A DNA stretch of 64,000 nt from Spirodela intermedia (lineage: Eukaryota; Streptophyta; Magnoliopsida; Alismatales; Araceae): positions 7,595,878-7,659,877 of the forward strand of contig LR746264.1 in the NCBI GenBank assembly GCA_902729315.2, in the 5' to 3' direction. This document shows positions 49,353 to 61,700 of the stretch, piece after piece (the first letter of the stretch is position 1; each line of letters starts with the position of its first letter). The notes beneath the pieces were generated by a model. It searched no databases. It was not told the DNA's origin and was given only the letters and a program-made list of their open reading frames with translations. Made by a program: the position numbers and the translations under genes.

Positions 49353-51049
49353 CATTTCGGGGAATCCTTCCTGTGTGCATATTTTTATTTTAGGGAAACC
49401 AAGACTGCCTTGCCGTAGGGAAGCGCTTCTTCGGAGATTTGGCTCTCTCAGGGTTAGAATGGATACAGCTACAGGGCCCTTTTGATTCCATGCATCAGAC
49501 CCGGGGAAGATTGATTTGATCTCTTTGAAGGCAAAATAAAGTGCTGTTCTTGATGCCACGCATGGGTTTATCAGCTAGTCAGAGATTTACAAGCGTCAGA
49601 GACAGGCTTCTTTTTGAAACTGAGGCGCCATCATCTCATTTGCATATACTGCGGTGAGGTCATTTGGAGCTGGATCATTTGCAGAGCAGTAACGCAGCGG
49701 CGACTGGAGATGTCGGGAGCTCTGCCATGGCAGTGATAAGGAAGCCATTCAAAAGGGGGGTTGGGGGCATCAATGCGCCAGTTCTCATCAGCAGTTCAAA
49801 AGGGAGCTTTGCCGGAGTCCTAGCAGCAGGTCTGTTACATCCATGGTTCCCCGTTACTGCTGTGGGAAGATGGGATCGTCATTGACAGAGGAGAAGGCCA
49901 CGGCTGTGTCCCCGTGAAAGGGAAATTGGCTTCCTATTACGTGAGGGCGCCCAAAAATTTCTGTGCTTGTGGCTGTCTTTATGGCAGTGGGCTTTACCGC
50001 TGTTCTTCGCTCTGCCCCCTGCGGAAAGGCTGCCCCTTCCCCCGTTCAGGGGCAGGCCTTGCAGATCTTGGATCTTCCTGGGTTTTTCTTGATAAAACTT
50101 TGTCTCGTTTCTGGATTATTTTAATCCAGAAAAAAATGACTCTTCAAGTCGATATCCGTGGACTCTTTGCGCTCTTTTTTTTATATTATTATTATTATAT
50201 TTACCGAAGAACTCTGCTTGGTAACTCTTATGGTGAGGGCACCAAAAGATTGCCCGGCTAGCTACCAATGGACAGGGTTCCCTCTGAAGGGGAAGAGATG
50301 GGGATGGGCGACCGCGCAGCGGGGGGGTGGAGATCGTCAGACCCGTCGATCATTTTCCTTCACCCGGCTTCCTCCTCGAAGTGGCAGTCGAAGGCTGCAG
50401 GCGACCAACGGGGGCCTCGGCGCTTTAAAAAACCCAAAAGCGTGTGCGAGTGCGAGTGCGGCACGTAATCATTTGTTTAAAGGGCTTTACTTTACTAGGG
50501 CGATGATTATGTCAATAATCAGCAGAAGATATGGTGATGTGTGCGTGAGGGGTACCCGAAGATCCCGCACGTCAGAGCCCTCCAACGAGCGGGGCGTCCT
50601 TACGGATGTACGAGATTACGGGCCCCATCTCATTTCGGGGCCTCTCCCTCTCCCTCTCTCTCTCTAACTAGGGACTAGGAGGGGGTGTCTGATTATTTTG
50701 GGCTCCTATTGCAGGGTTTGGTTGGGTGATGAATACAATTGTGGATCCCGGGGAAGAGGGGGATGCAGGAGAACACATGGAAGCACGTTGAAGAACAGTG
50801 AAGGGTCTGATGGCAGGCAAGCTAAAGAAATTTCGCAAGCTTTTGGGAAAGGGAAAGTAAAAGAAACGGCGCATAAAAATAATAATAAAAAAAGGTGTCT
50901 GGATTTTGAATGGCGAATGCGTTCGAGGGGAGACAGATGCGGCAGCGCGTGGTCACATCCTGTTAAGGCACACCGTGAAGGGCGGAGGTGGGATGTAGAT
51001 AGAGAGAAGAGATATGAGTTGTCTCGTGCCCCTTTTCCCTTCCATCTGC

Positions 51050-51052
51050 CTC

Positions 51053-51085
<33 letters not shown>
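51050..51085. repeat. (CT)n microsatellite
   Basis: Pure CT dinucleotides for about 30 bases, in the gene-poor region upstream of the CCCH gene. Confidence 0.9.
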
Positions 51086-51089
<4 letters not shown>

Positions 51090-51787
51090 TGTTCTGGCGA
51101 AATATGAGAGTAAAATATTATCTTGCAGATTCCCACATGGGGGGATTGGCCTGATGCGCCTGGCACATTGACCCTGTGCCTCCCCCTTCTCCTCCAAGCC
51201 TCCAGGCTTTCGCCTCTCGTGCAATGCTCTTTCCTACAGTAATTACCCGAATGTTCCTGCCAAAGCAGAGAAGGCGTCATTCCACCCCTTGTCTGTGGCA
51301 TTACGTCAAACACCTCCGTGCTCCAGGCTCGACTCGTGGGGCTCTGAGCGGCTCCCGATCCGACCTCTGACCTCAATTCAACGCGGGTGACTCCCTCCGG
51401 CGAGCGAGCATCAGCTTGACCGATTATCCCTCCCCTGGAGCGCCGATTCTCAACAACCCCATGAATTTCTAGAGAGAGAGAGAGAGAGGGGGTGACGAGA
51501 GCCACAGGGTGAGCTGACGGGGCTCACATGGGATCTGAACACCAGCAGAGACCGAGGTTGGGGACGGCGATGCTGTGGGGCGGAAGACCCACCCCTTCAT
51601 GTGCGATCTGCGCAGCCCCTCGTGTCCCGCAGGAACAGCGGTGCCCGTCTCTGTGCCCACCCGCCCTCTCTAATTTACGAAACGATGCCATCACAATATG
51701 TTTCCCCTTCCGCACGCCCCAATTAGGGGAGGCCAATCATAGAGGGGCTTTGACTGTTCACTCGCTTACACCGTAGCCTCCTCCCCC

Positions 51788-51826
51788 CCTCTCTCTCTCT
51801 CTCTCTCTCCCTCTCTCTCTCTCTCA
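51788..51826. repeat. (CT)n microsatellite
   Basis: CT dinucleotides with one CC interruption. It follows a C run, so the whole block is polypyrimidine. Confidence 0.9.
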
Positions 51827-54700
51827 CGCTGACGAGGACTCTGCATGGATGACAAACAAATGAATGCTCCCCTTGTTGAAGAGCTCCACGTATTGGATAG
51901 GACACGACGAGCATATAAAACAGAAATCGGGTAATTACGCAGCTGAATTTATCCGAAAGGGGCTTCTTTGTGCGGGAGGACGGGCAGGTATTGTCAAAAT
52001 CTTGAAGATGCCCGTCAACAGCCGGGGTCCGAGTGGGAAGCCACGTGGCTCGCCCGCGTGGTCAACTGGCCAAGGTGGCACGGGTCGATCCCGTCTGCGA
52101 GGGCGAGTAGGCGCTTGGAATCTGCTCTCGAGACCGGGGTCCCACAAGCATCCACAATGGCCCAGGTCCAATAAAAACGATTGGTCGGTTCCTGGGCCCG
52201 GCGGGCCCAATAGAGACATTTCTTGGCCTCGTCGGATGGGTGGGCTCCACTCGACCGGCCCTTGTCTCCGCTGGCTGCCCATTCGGTTGACACGAGGCTC
52301 AGAGTTCCTCCCGATCCAGCTCAGTTGGTAGCTTCACAAGGCCGATCCTTTATTACGTGCTCCCGGCCCCCCTCCACGGCGGGCCTCGACGAGAATTCAA
52401 TCGGAGGTCTCTTTCAGAGAAGGACGCCATCAATAATCCAACCAATCGATTGGGCGTCTGTCCGGTTGCCGAAGAAAAACACGAGAGAGATTCATCCTCC
52501 GAAGGTTGATCAAAATCCGACCAATAGATCGAGCGTCAGGCAGCCGTCTTTACCCCACCAGCGCCCACGAGACTCGAAAAAATTGTTTTTTATTTTATTC
52601 GTTTTTAAATGAGAGCTCAATATGTTATCATATGAGACGAAGAACATCTTCGCATTAATTAGAAACAAAGGGCCCCCGAAGTACGGAGATGGGATTTGCC
52701 CACTCTCGACTCCTGCTCCGGACTGCGGAAGCTCGATAGACCCGGAGAAGTAGAAACATAACAGCATCCTCTTCGCTCTGAGACGCCAGCCCGATGATGT
52801 TTTTGTTACAAGAGTTCAGCAGTGACAGCTTTAGGGGAAATGATGAAAGGCAGATCGGTTCCTGAAGACGAGGCTGGGAGAGAGGAGGAGAGGGGCGACT
52901 GCTCCCCCTTGCATCCTTTGTTGGTGGCTGTGGAGGCTCTCTCACTGTCGCTTTCTTCCGCCGCTTCTTCTTGGATCACTCGAGCCATCGTGGGTATTAT
53001 ATGTCTACATGAAATGAACGGTATTTTAGTATATTTCTGCGGATGGCCGTCGTCTTCAACCTCGTCAGATCGGAGTTTCGTGAGTTGGCAGAGAGGGTGA
53101 GGGTGAGTGGGAGGGAGATGGTCATCCTGCTGTGAACGAAGGGGGGAAGACGGGCAGGGGGGAACCGTGTCGGACAGTGGAGAGGGGAAGGGGGAAGGCA
53201 GGGAGGAGACCCCCACCACTGTGATGGCTACGACACCTGGTCGAGCCCCGGATGTCGTCACCTCCAAGCCTCGCTTAGGCGGCCAGCTGCCACCCCGGAA
53301 ACCTTATCTGGAATAGAGACCAAGCTGCGGGCGGGGACTAAATAAGAGAGAGAGAAAGAGAGAGAGAGAGAGGGGGGATTATTTTCAGACATCTGATTGA
53401 GTCGAGGCAGGGAGGGGCACATGACGGGGGAGGAGTGGTGACCACACTCCCCATGTGGGGATCTGGCACCAAGGGCGCACCACGCTTTAGAGCCGAGCCG
53501 TCGCCATCCGCCGAGCCCCTTGGACCCACACGAGGCAGATCCAAGGGCCTAGAGCCGCCCCATCTCTCACCGGTGTAATTACCCTCCCCCTCTGGCCCAC
53601 TGTAAGATTGAATAGCGTTGGCGCCGGCCCCGTTGCCTGAACGTGAAAGAGAGAGAGAGAGAGAGTGGGAGAGATCCAGACGCCTGACATACGAATCCAG
53701 TGCCCATTATGATGCTTTGGAGGGTGATGGGGGAGGGGGGGGGGTCGTCCAGTTGGCTAACCCGTCTCAGATGGCGGCTATAATTCTTATGAGGAGGAGA
53801 CGGGTTGATTAGAATATGAACGGAGAAGATGATGGTGGGGGGGGGGGATTACGATGAGTTGGGTGTGGGTCATGTTATGCATGGCGTGGGTATCATCATC
53901 ATTCGCCGCGATGGACGGGGACGGGGCGGGGACGACGACGACGACAAGAGCAAGAACAAGAAGGGAACAGCGGCAACAGCGACATCGACCCTGGTGGAGC
54001 CCCCTGGCTCACGGCGCCGAGCTGACGACTCGCTGGGAATTTAGCGTTACCGGCGCCCTAGATTGGTTGCTCGTCTGGTCTTTCATTGACCCGAAGGGTA
54101 GAGAGAGTGAGTGAGTGAGAGAGAGAGAGAGAGAGACAGATGGGAGGATAGAGCGCCAGTCCACTGGTTCGCTTGGAGGATAGGCGCAGATGAGAGGGAC
54201 GAAGGGCACGCAGTCTATTTTAGCACATCCAGATCTATCGATTACAAATCTTTCTCTCCCCTGTCTGCTTGCGTCGGGAGAGAGTGAACGACTCCGAGAG
54301 GGGGGAGGGACGCCATTACGGAGCCGTCACGCCGAGAGTCCCCCTCGTTCGAGGAGAGAGCGGCGGGGAGTTGACGACGGCGGTGGGCGGAGCAGGGTGG
54401 GGCGCGGAGGTGGTGGTGGAGAAGGTTGGGAGTGGTGACGGGTCTTACGCCTCCCTCCCTGCCCATCGCCCACCTGGGAAATGGAGTCGGTCAGTTATTG
54501 GGCAGTGATGCAGAAAAAGGGGGAGGGAAAGGGCGAGGGGGTTCTACTGTGGCGGTGAACCCTGAAAAGCAAACGGGGGGGGGGTGGAAAGAAAAACTGA
54601 GACGAAGAAAGGAGGGGTGAGCGAGCAGGCCCCCCTCCCTCACGAACGAGGAGAGGCACAAATGCTGCATCTTTTCTTCGATAGCAGGGTGGGATGAGGA

Positions 54701-55068
54701 GGATTTGACTTGAGGTCCTCACTCTTCGATTGCTCTCATCTGGGTTTGCCCCCCACCCTCATTCTCTCTACCCGTGGCAGCCAGTGGCCGCCGTAAGATC
54801 AATCTATCCTCCGTCTACCCTTTTTACTTCCACACGGGAATACTGTAGCTCGGTTCTTCTCTCTCTCCTTGCCTCCTTTCCCCCAGCCTCTTTCTCTTTT
54901 CTGTCTTCTTTCCCCCCCATTCGTCCTTTTCACAGCTGCTCGCAGCTGCGACCGGCAGTTCGAGGGATAACAGGGGAAGGGAAAGAGTAGGCGGAGGAGA
55001 AAAGTCGGGGGAAGGGGGGAGCTGCTTTCTGTTCCTCCTCTTCCTCCTCTCACCACTACCCACTCGCC
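54701..55068 (+). promoter_or_regulatory. CCCH gene 5' leader / proximal promoter, CT-rich
   Basis: Strongly pyrimidine-rich sequence (TCTCTCTCC, CCTCCTTTCCCCC) followed by a purine-rich stretch and then CCTCCTCTTCCTCCTCTC just before the ATG. CT-rich leaders are common in plant genes. No TATA box could be assigned with confidence. Confidence 0.5.
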
Positions 55069-58000
55069 ATGGACGCCTACGAGGCCACGAGAATAGTGCT
55101 CTCAAGGATCCAGAGCTTGGACCCGGAGAATGCCTCCAAGATCATGGGTCTTCTCCTCATCCAGGACCATGGCGAGAAGGAGATGATACGCCTCGCCTTC
55201 GGCCCCGAAGCTCTCCTTCACTCGGTCGTCTTCAAGGCTAGGAAGGACCTCGGTCTCCTCCCACCGTCCGCCCCATCTACTCCGTCCTCCCCATCTCCGT
55301 CACCGTTTCTCCTCGGCCGTCAGAACTCATCTTCTCGCCTCCTCGGCGGCGGCGGCGGCGGCGGCGGCAGCGGGCTACCATCACCGTCTTCGTGGGCTCC
55401 GCCGCCGGTCTTCTCTCGCAGCAGTAGTAACGGGAACAGCGGGGCTGTCGAGGACCTGCAGAGCACGGACGACCTAATCAGCCCCAATTCGTCCTACGGC
55501 GTGAGTATGCCCGTGCCCTCGCCGTCGTCCTCTTCCTCCCCTTCCCCCTTCTTCGGAGGCGATCTCATCGAGGAGTTCCAGCTCCAAGACCAGTTCTCCT
55601 TCCTCAACGACCCCACTGCCGCTGCCTCGTCTCCCAACTCTATCCACGCCCTCCAGATCGGCGGCCCAAAGAGCAACGGCGACCTGTTCTATCCCGACAT
55701 GGTCGGGGACTGCCGGAGCCCCAGCAGCAACGGCGAAGCCATGCTCTTCCCCTACGCTGGGATGAACAACTGGGGCATCAATAGCAACCACCACCGGAGG
55801 AGCCTCTCCGCCGCAGACCGGTGCTTAAGCTCAGAAACTGGGGCAGATTTGGGGTGGAGGCCATGCCTGTACTTTGCCAGGGGCTACTGCAAGAACGGGA
55901 GCAGCTGCAGGTTCCTGCACGGTTTACCCGACGACGCGACCGCCGCCGCTGCCGCCGCCCTGGCCAGCAGCAAGATGGATGCCGCGATGGAGCAGCAGTT
56001 CCACGAGCTTCTGTTAAGGTCCAAGAGCCCAAGGCTCGGCGCCGCATCTCAACTCATGGCGGCGGCGGCCTCCTTTCCCTATTCGCCGTCTGCCCAGTCG
56101 CCATCTTCTGGCAAATGCATGAACTTTCTGCAGCAGCAGCAGAATGAAAGCCAAAGGTCGCCTACTCTCTCATTCACTACCCTCGTCGTCCTTTCCCCGG
56201 AATATTAATATATCATCACGGGTTCTCTTCGGCAGGGTTGCTGCAGTGACGGCGGCGGCGGCGGCGGCGGCTCTCTCGCTAGGAGGGGAGGAGCCGCATA
56301 AGTTTGGGAGATCTAGGCTAGAGAGAGGTGACTACGCAGGGGCGGTGAATCCGGGCTCTCGGCAGATTTACTTGACCTTCCCGGCCGACAGCACTTTCAG
56401 AGAGGAGGACGTCGCCAACTACTTCAGGTTTGGGCTCTCGATCAGAGGCTCTTTCCCCTCTGACGAAACGTATCTTCCTTCTCCCTGCTCATCATCTCTG
56501 TTCCTGTTGTTCGTTGCCACCGTGAAGCATCTACGGACCAGTCCAGGACGTGAGGATTCCGTACCAGCAGAAGCGGATGTTTGGATTTGTGACCTTCGTT
56601 TACCCGGAGACGGTGAAGCTGATTCTGGCCAAGGGGAACCCCCACTTTGTCTGCGATGCCCGCGTCCTCGTCAAACCCTACAAGGAGAAGGGAAAAGTCC
56701 CCGACAAGTACAGGCACTCCTACCTCCGTCTTCCATTCCACCCTCTCTCTTCCTCCCAGAACTGCCCCCCCCATTCTCTCTCTCTCTCTACTGTGTTCCA
56801 TTGATTAAGCAGATTACTGTTTTCCTTGCGCAGGAAGCAACAGCAGCAACAACAACAGCACGCAGAGAGGGGCGTGTTCTCCGGCTGCACAACTCCTACC
56901 GGGCTAGATTCCAAGGACCCTTACGACCTTCAGCTACTCGGTGAGCTCTCCGTCATCTTCATGACCGTGGCCATCCGCATGCATTGTTACTACCGTGTTT
57001 TCAACATTGCGCGTCCATCTTTTTTACGTGAGTGAGTTGCAGGCGCGAGCATGCTGTATAACAGCAGCCAGGAGGCGCTGCTGAGGAAGAAGCTAGAGGA
57101 GCAGCAGCAGGCGGCGGAGCTCCAGCAGGCAATTGAGCTGCAACGGCGGCGGATCATGGGGCTCCAGCTGCTCGACCTCAAGGCGAGGAATCTTTCATCG
57201 CCCGCCGTGCCCGTTACGTCGTCGCTTCCGTCGCCCGTTCCAATCAACACCTACTCCCCCACCACCGCCGTCTCCAGTCCCAATGCCAATCTTTCATCGC
57301 CCAATGCAGCCCCGGAGGGCAGCAGTAGCAGCAGCGGCGGTAGCAGCACCGAGGAGCTGCTGTCACCACCTGAAGGTATTACTGTAGCGAGAGAGGAGGA
57401 TCGTTTCTATGATTAGCTAAGCTCCCTTCTTCGCTAGGGGGCTCTTAGTAATAGTAGGCTTGTGTGAGAGTGAAAAGATTTCCCTCTCGCGGGCAAGTGT
57501 CTCAATCCTGCTGCCACCGCTGTTTAATGCAGCAACCACCACTGTCGCTGGATCGACTGGCGCTGCAGCCGCCGCTGTTGCTGCTGCAGCGGCTGAGAAG
57601 ATTAACACCCACGCGTTCCTCCCGCAGTCGGCAGTCAACACCGGCGATGGAGCTGACAAGGAGGATCCCGCTCGTGGCGATCCAAGAAAGGTAAATTAAA
57701 GTACAAGCATAAAATTTTATGCCAGGACGGTTTTTATCCGGCTCTCGATCCCTCTCTCGCCTTCCTCGCCGCGCAGCTGCTTTAAATGCAGTCGAGGCAA
57801 ACGAGGGAGATGGCTAGTTTAAAGTCAGCGGCTTTGCTTCCTCCTGTTTTCGTCAACGCTCGAGTTTACTTGCTAAGATTGGCCATGGTATGGCTGACCT
57901 CGGTTTCGCCGGCAGTGCGGAGCACAACCTTCCGGACAGCCCTTTCGCGTCGCCCACCAAATGCTCCTTCGCCGGGAACGCGTTCTCCGTCAACTCCGAG

Positions 58001-58305
58001 GCGGCGGAGGCAACCTCCCCCGCCGCCGGCTCCCCTAACAATAACGTCGACGGCTGCCTCAGCAACGGTAGCAATAACAACGGCCACCTCATCACTTCCT
58101 CGCTGCTGGCCCCATCCTCCACCCTGGACATGGCTTCCTTCAACTCCTGCTTCTTCCCCATCCCCAGGTGAGTTATCCCTTCTCCCCCCTCTCTCTCTCT
58201 TTCTCTCTCTCAGTAAGTACCCTTCTTTTATATGCAACTCTTTGATGAATGTTGGATAATTTCTCCGGCAGGTTCTCGTCCGGCCATGGGGCAGTGGGGC
58301 TGTGA
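55069..58305 (+). CDS. CCCH zinc finger and RRM domain RNA-binding protein
   Basis: Plant CCCH-RRM family (as in rice CCCH proteins 22/23/53), probably nuclear or cytoplasmic RNA binding. Eight exons: 55069-56156, 56236-56427, 56528-56713, 56834-56940, 57043-57375, 57533-57690, 57878-58167, 58272-58305 (2388 nt, 795 aa). The N-terminal helical module typical of the family is at 1-64 (from [20 protein letters not shown]). Gly and Ser/Pro low-complexity sequence follows. One CCCH finger has C266, C274, C280 and H284 (C-x7-C-x5-C-x3-H). The RRM is at about 405-482, with RNP2 IYLTFP and RNP1 KRMFGFVTF. Then come a Gln run, the family motif [20 protein letters not shown], an E/Q-rich coiled segment ([20 protein letters not shown]) and the C-terminal block [15 protein letters not shown]. 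The protein ends [11 protein letters not shown]. Exons 6 and 7 have less certain acceptors (homology is weak there). Exon 3 fits best with a GC donor at 56714; a GT donor at 56708 would drop two residues. Poly-Ala (369-375), poly-Gly and poly-Gln runs are coded by trinucleotide repeats. Confidence 0.92.
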
Positions 58306-58740
58306 GGAGAGCTCGGCAGGGGTCGGGTTGCGGAGGGGAAGCCCGCCCTGCCGGCGACGGGGAGGAGGGAGAAGAGAAGCCTTCCTCCGTTATGGCATCG
58401 TCTTCACTTCCTCCAGCTGCTTGGCTATCAAAAGCAAAAGGGGAGAAAGTAAAGGGTAGGAAAGAGAGAGGATATGAGGGAGAGCGAGGAGGGAAAAGGT
58501 GACAGGAGCCAAATGTTTAGGATTAGCTTTTAGGAGAGGAGCCATTTAGGGTAAGCGACTGCACGACGAAGCCCGTCATCATCTCAGCAGGGGGACCGCT
58601 AGAAGATTGAAGATACAACCCTATATACATCTCTCAACCTATTATAGTATTACTCTATAGATACTACTACGGCTACTAGTACTACTACCAGCACCACTAC
58701 TACCACTACCATAATAGTACACAGAGAACACAGGAACAAG
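58306..58740 (+). other. CCCH gene 3' flank with TAC/ACC triplet repeat
   Basis: Presumed 3' untranslated region. An imperfect ACT/ACC triplet repeat runs from about 58660 to 58712. The short open frames on both strands here are driven by this repeat. Confidence 0.5.
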
Positions 58741-61700
58741 GAATAGACTGAGGAGCAGATGAGCAGCTTGCAGGCCGATTTGACCAGAAAGGGAGGGAGG
58801 ACCAGTAGCGGAGCACCCGGACGAAGATTATGGCTATGTATGGGGGTTGTGCGGGTGGGAACTGGAGATGGGAAGAAGACGAAGTGGGTGGCCGAACTCT
58901 TCTTGTTTCCTTCATTTTTTTTCTGCATTTTCTTGCCTTTACACATGTACATGCATCTGAGAAAAACACGGGATAAATGGCTAGTGCTGTAGCGGAAGAA
59001 AGAACACGGATTAATATAAAGAGGAAGCAGAGCACCTTTTCTCTCGTCTCCCCCCTCCTACGGGCTGTCTCACTCCCTCTCTCTCTCTCTCTCTCCGCTT
59101 CCGTCCTTCTTCAGCACGGCTAATGGGTCCCTCGGCAATCTCCCCCCTCATATTATGCATTTGTTTTCTAATCACATGGAGGGGGGGCCCTCGTCTTGAT
59201 TGGTTTGGTCCTCCGCCCTCAGGCAATTCTCATCCCCTCCCCTTATCGCTTTCCCCTGATGAAGAGGCGTCCGGCGGGGCCGCATATCCGGCGACGGGGT
59301 TCTTGCCGGAACCGCCGGGGAAAAGGGCGACTCCACCGGAGAAGCATGACGACCGCATTCCATGAGGACTCGAGATGCCTACGGCTGCCTACTTCACGCC
59401 CGTCGAAAGCATATGAGCGGGTGACTTTACATGCCCGGCAGCTCCCGCCGCGTTATTTATCGGACATGGCCAGTGGAACTTTTTCCTCTCTGGCAAAAAG
59501 CGCAGATTCTTCCGTCTCTCCCTTCCGATCCAATCAGGGGTAAAAGAGGACGTATGTCTGTCCACAGCTCCTCTCTCTCCCTCCGGATCGGGTCGCAATC
59601 CTGGAGGACGTAAAAGGGCTGACGCTGCTAATTCCATCTCCGACCGCTCATTGGAGAACCCTGAAGTTGCCTTCAGAGATTTGATAATCAATGAAGCTCT
59701 ATATTCTAACACCTCATACTCCGGCGAGCAATTTCCTTCTCCCCTTCCCCTCTTCTTCCAGCTTGGGTTGTTGAGTTAAAGCTCGGTGGAGGCCGTAGCT
59801 GGCTTCTATCTTTCCGCTCGAAGCGAGTCACCAGTCTAGAAATGGTGGCCGGAGGAGCCGAGTTTCACTCATGATTGAGCGAAATTCCCGGAGGTCCTGG
59901 CGACAAATAGATTGGTGCTGTCTGGGTCGGTCATGGGCCTCGCATGTAGACTTCCCTCATCTCCAATATCCAGGTCTCTTGATGTTGTCGCGAACGTCCG
60001 CCTAAGGTGGTGGGCAGGAGAGGCAGGTAGGGGAGGTGGTGAAAAATATATTGCAGGCGCCTTCCTATTCTTTCATTCAGCGAGAAGGGGGGAGAGAGTG
60101 TAGAGAGAGAGTGTGTACAGCTCATTTAGATTTCTGCCATTACTGAAGCAGAAAGAGGGGAATCAGAGAAAAAGAAGAGAAAAACAGAAACAGAGGGCCC
60201 CCTATTCCCTTCGATCGTATTATCAGTGCTGGATCCCATCTCCGCCAGAGGCGCAGATTCGTCCATCCACCCGGCCCCGCGGCGGGGGCCGGCGAGGATT
60301 TGTCGCCGACGGCACCCGCCCACGACAAGATCTCGACATAGAAACAAACAGCGACTCGCAAGGGGATCAAACTAGCTAGTGCCCACCCGCTCGCTTCACG
60401 TCAGAGCGCCATGAAAGCTGCCTCCCAACGACTGGCCACTGGCGAGCTTGGGTGGCCCAACGTCCCTTGTCATCGACAGTCCTTTCTCCATCCTTCTCCC
60501 CGCCGGTCCCTCTCTAATGACCGAGGGTGAGGGAGGGACGGACGGACCAAGACACCCATTATGTCACCTTGTCATGTTCCTCCCCCGTAGGCAGCCCCCT
60601 TTTACTCTTACCACCACCAACTTACTGCTCCAGCCAGACCCTTCCCCCCCTCCCTACTCTTTCTACAAAGCTACCCCCCTCCTCCTCCTCCCCGTTCTTC
60701 CAAATGGAAGGGAAGGGTAACACCAACAGCGTCACTCCATTCTACCAACAGCCCTTCCCCTAACAGGTGTTGATGCATTTCCCTGCAAAGAAAAAAGCAC
60801 TTGTTTTTATCCCTCGAGCTGCCCGCGCGGAACGTCCGGTCACCAACTCCGAGAATGGGCATCCCCGCGCCGTTCAGCTCCCGCCGGCATGTGCGGCCTA
60901 CTCACCCCGTCGGTTTCTTCTCCTCTCCCAGGTTCTTCCATCCCCTTCCGCCTGCCCGCACAGCCACCAACCCAATATTGTAACCATCCGGGCACCAGAG
61001 TGGCAGGCAGGCGCGGGCAGAGCGGGGCGGTAGAATTCGTCCTGCTTGGCCCACGAGGCAGGCGCTCTCGTGCTGCGCTACACGACGAAGAAAACGGGTG
61101 AAGTCCGATTCACCATATTTTACTTTAGTGGCGGGATATCCTTCCGCGTCTGGTGGGGGCCAAGTAGGTGGGGGAGGGGCGGACGAATCCGAGGAGGAAC
61201 AGGGGAGGGACTCCCAAACTGCCGCCGAGATTTTACCACGTAGCCCCGCAGCCGCAGCTCAGGAACCGAGGACAGTAGGCACCAGTCAAGAGCGACTTCA
61301 AAATTTCTGAAGATCTCGCACGGCTTTGGACCAAATGGATCTTGACTCCGGCATCAGAAATCGAACCCATCGTCAGTTGAACAGTTGCTGGATATATGAG
61401 AAGGAGACCTGACGCAGAGAAGCCGGGGAGGAGCTTACCACAGGCTACGCAAAGGCCGAGGCCACAGTCTGAAGCTAACGGTGGTACAGCAACCACCCAT
61501 TCATCTCTCTATGGCAAGACAAAAGTTTATAATAGTTCCAATCCCAGGCATAATTAAAACATCCAGTCCTGATGTCACTCAGAAAGTTATCAGACAAACG
61601 CAGCCATCCCCATCTGCAAGCTTGTTTAAATAAAGAGATTGTATCCTGTCGCGCTTGGGAACTGGCACTAAAAAAAAAAGTCTTCTGGACCTTTGTTCTC

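Larger units (their letters stand above)
49353..54700. other. GC-rich intergenic region upstream of the CCCH gene, rich in CT/GA tracts
   Basis: Many overlapping open frames on both strands arise from GC-rich and CT/GA-repeat sequence; none shows a domain I recognise. Simple tracts occur near 50645-50665, 51050-51085, 51471-51490, 51788-51826, 53346-53372, 53649-53666 and 54106-54136. A TGGGCCC-centred palindrome lies at 52193-52209. A further palindromic stretch (GAGTGGTGACCACACTC) is near 53431-53447. I regard the region as non-coding and possibly regulatory. Confidence 0.5.

Noticed and set aside
50706-51505. Overlapping minus-strand frames of 172 and 180 codons, and + strand frames of similar size
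   Set aside because: Generated by GC-rich and CT/GA-repeat sequence (Arg-Glu or Ser-Leu runs); no domain and no consistent exon structure.
55474-55794. 106-codon minus-strand frame
   Set aside because: Antisense shadow of the CCCH gene's GC-rich first exon.
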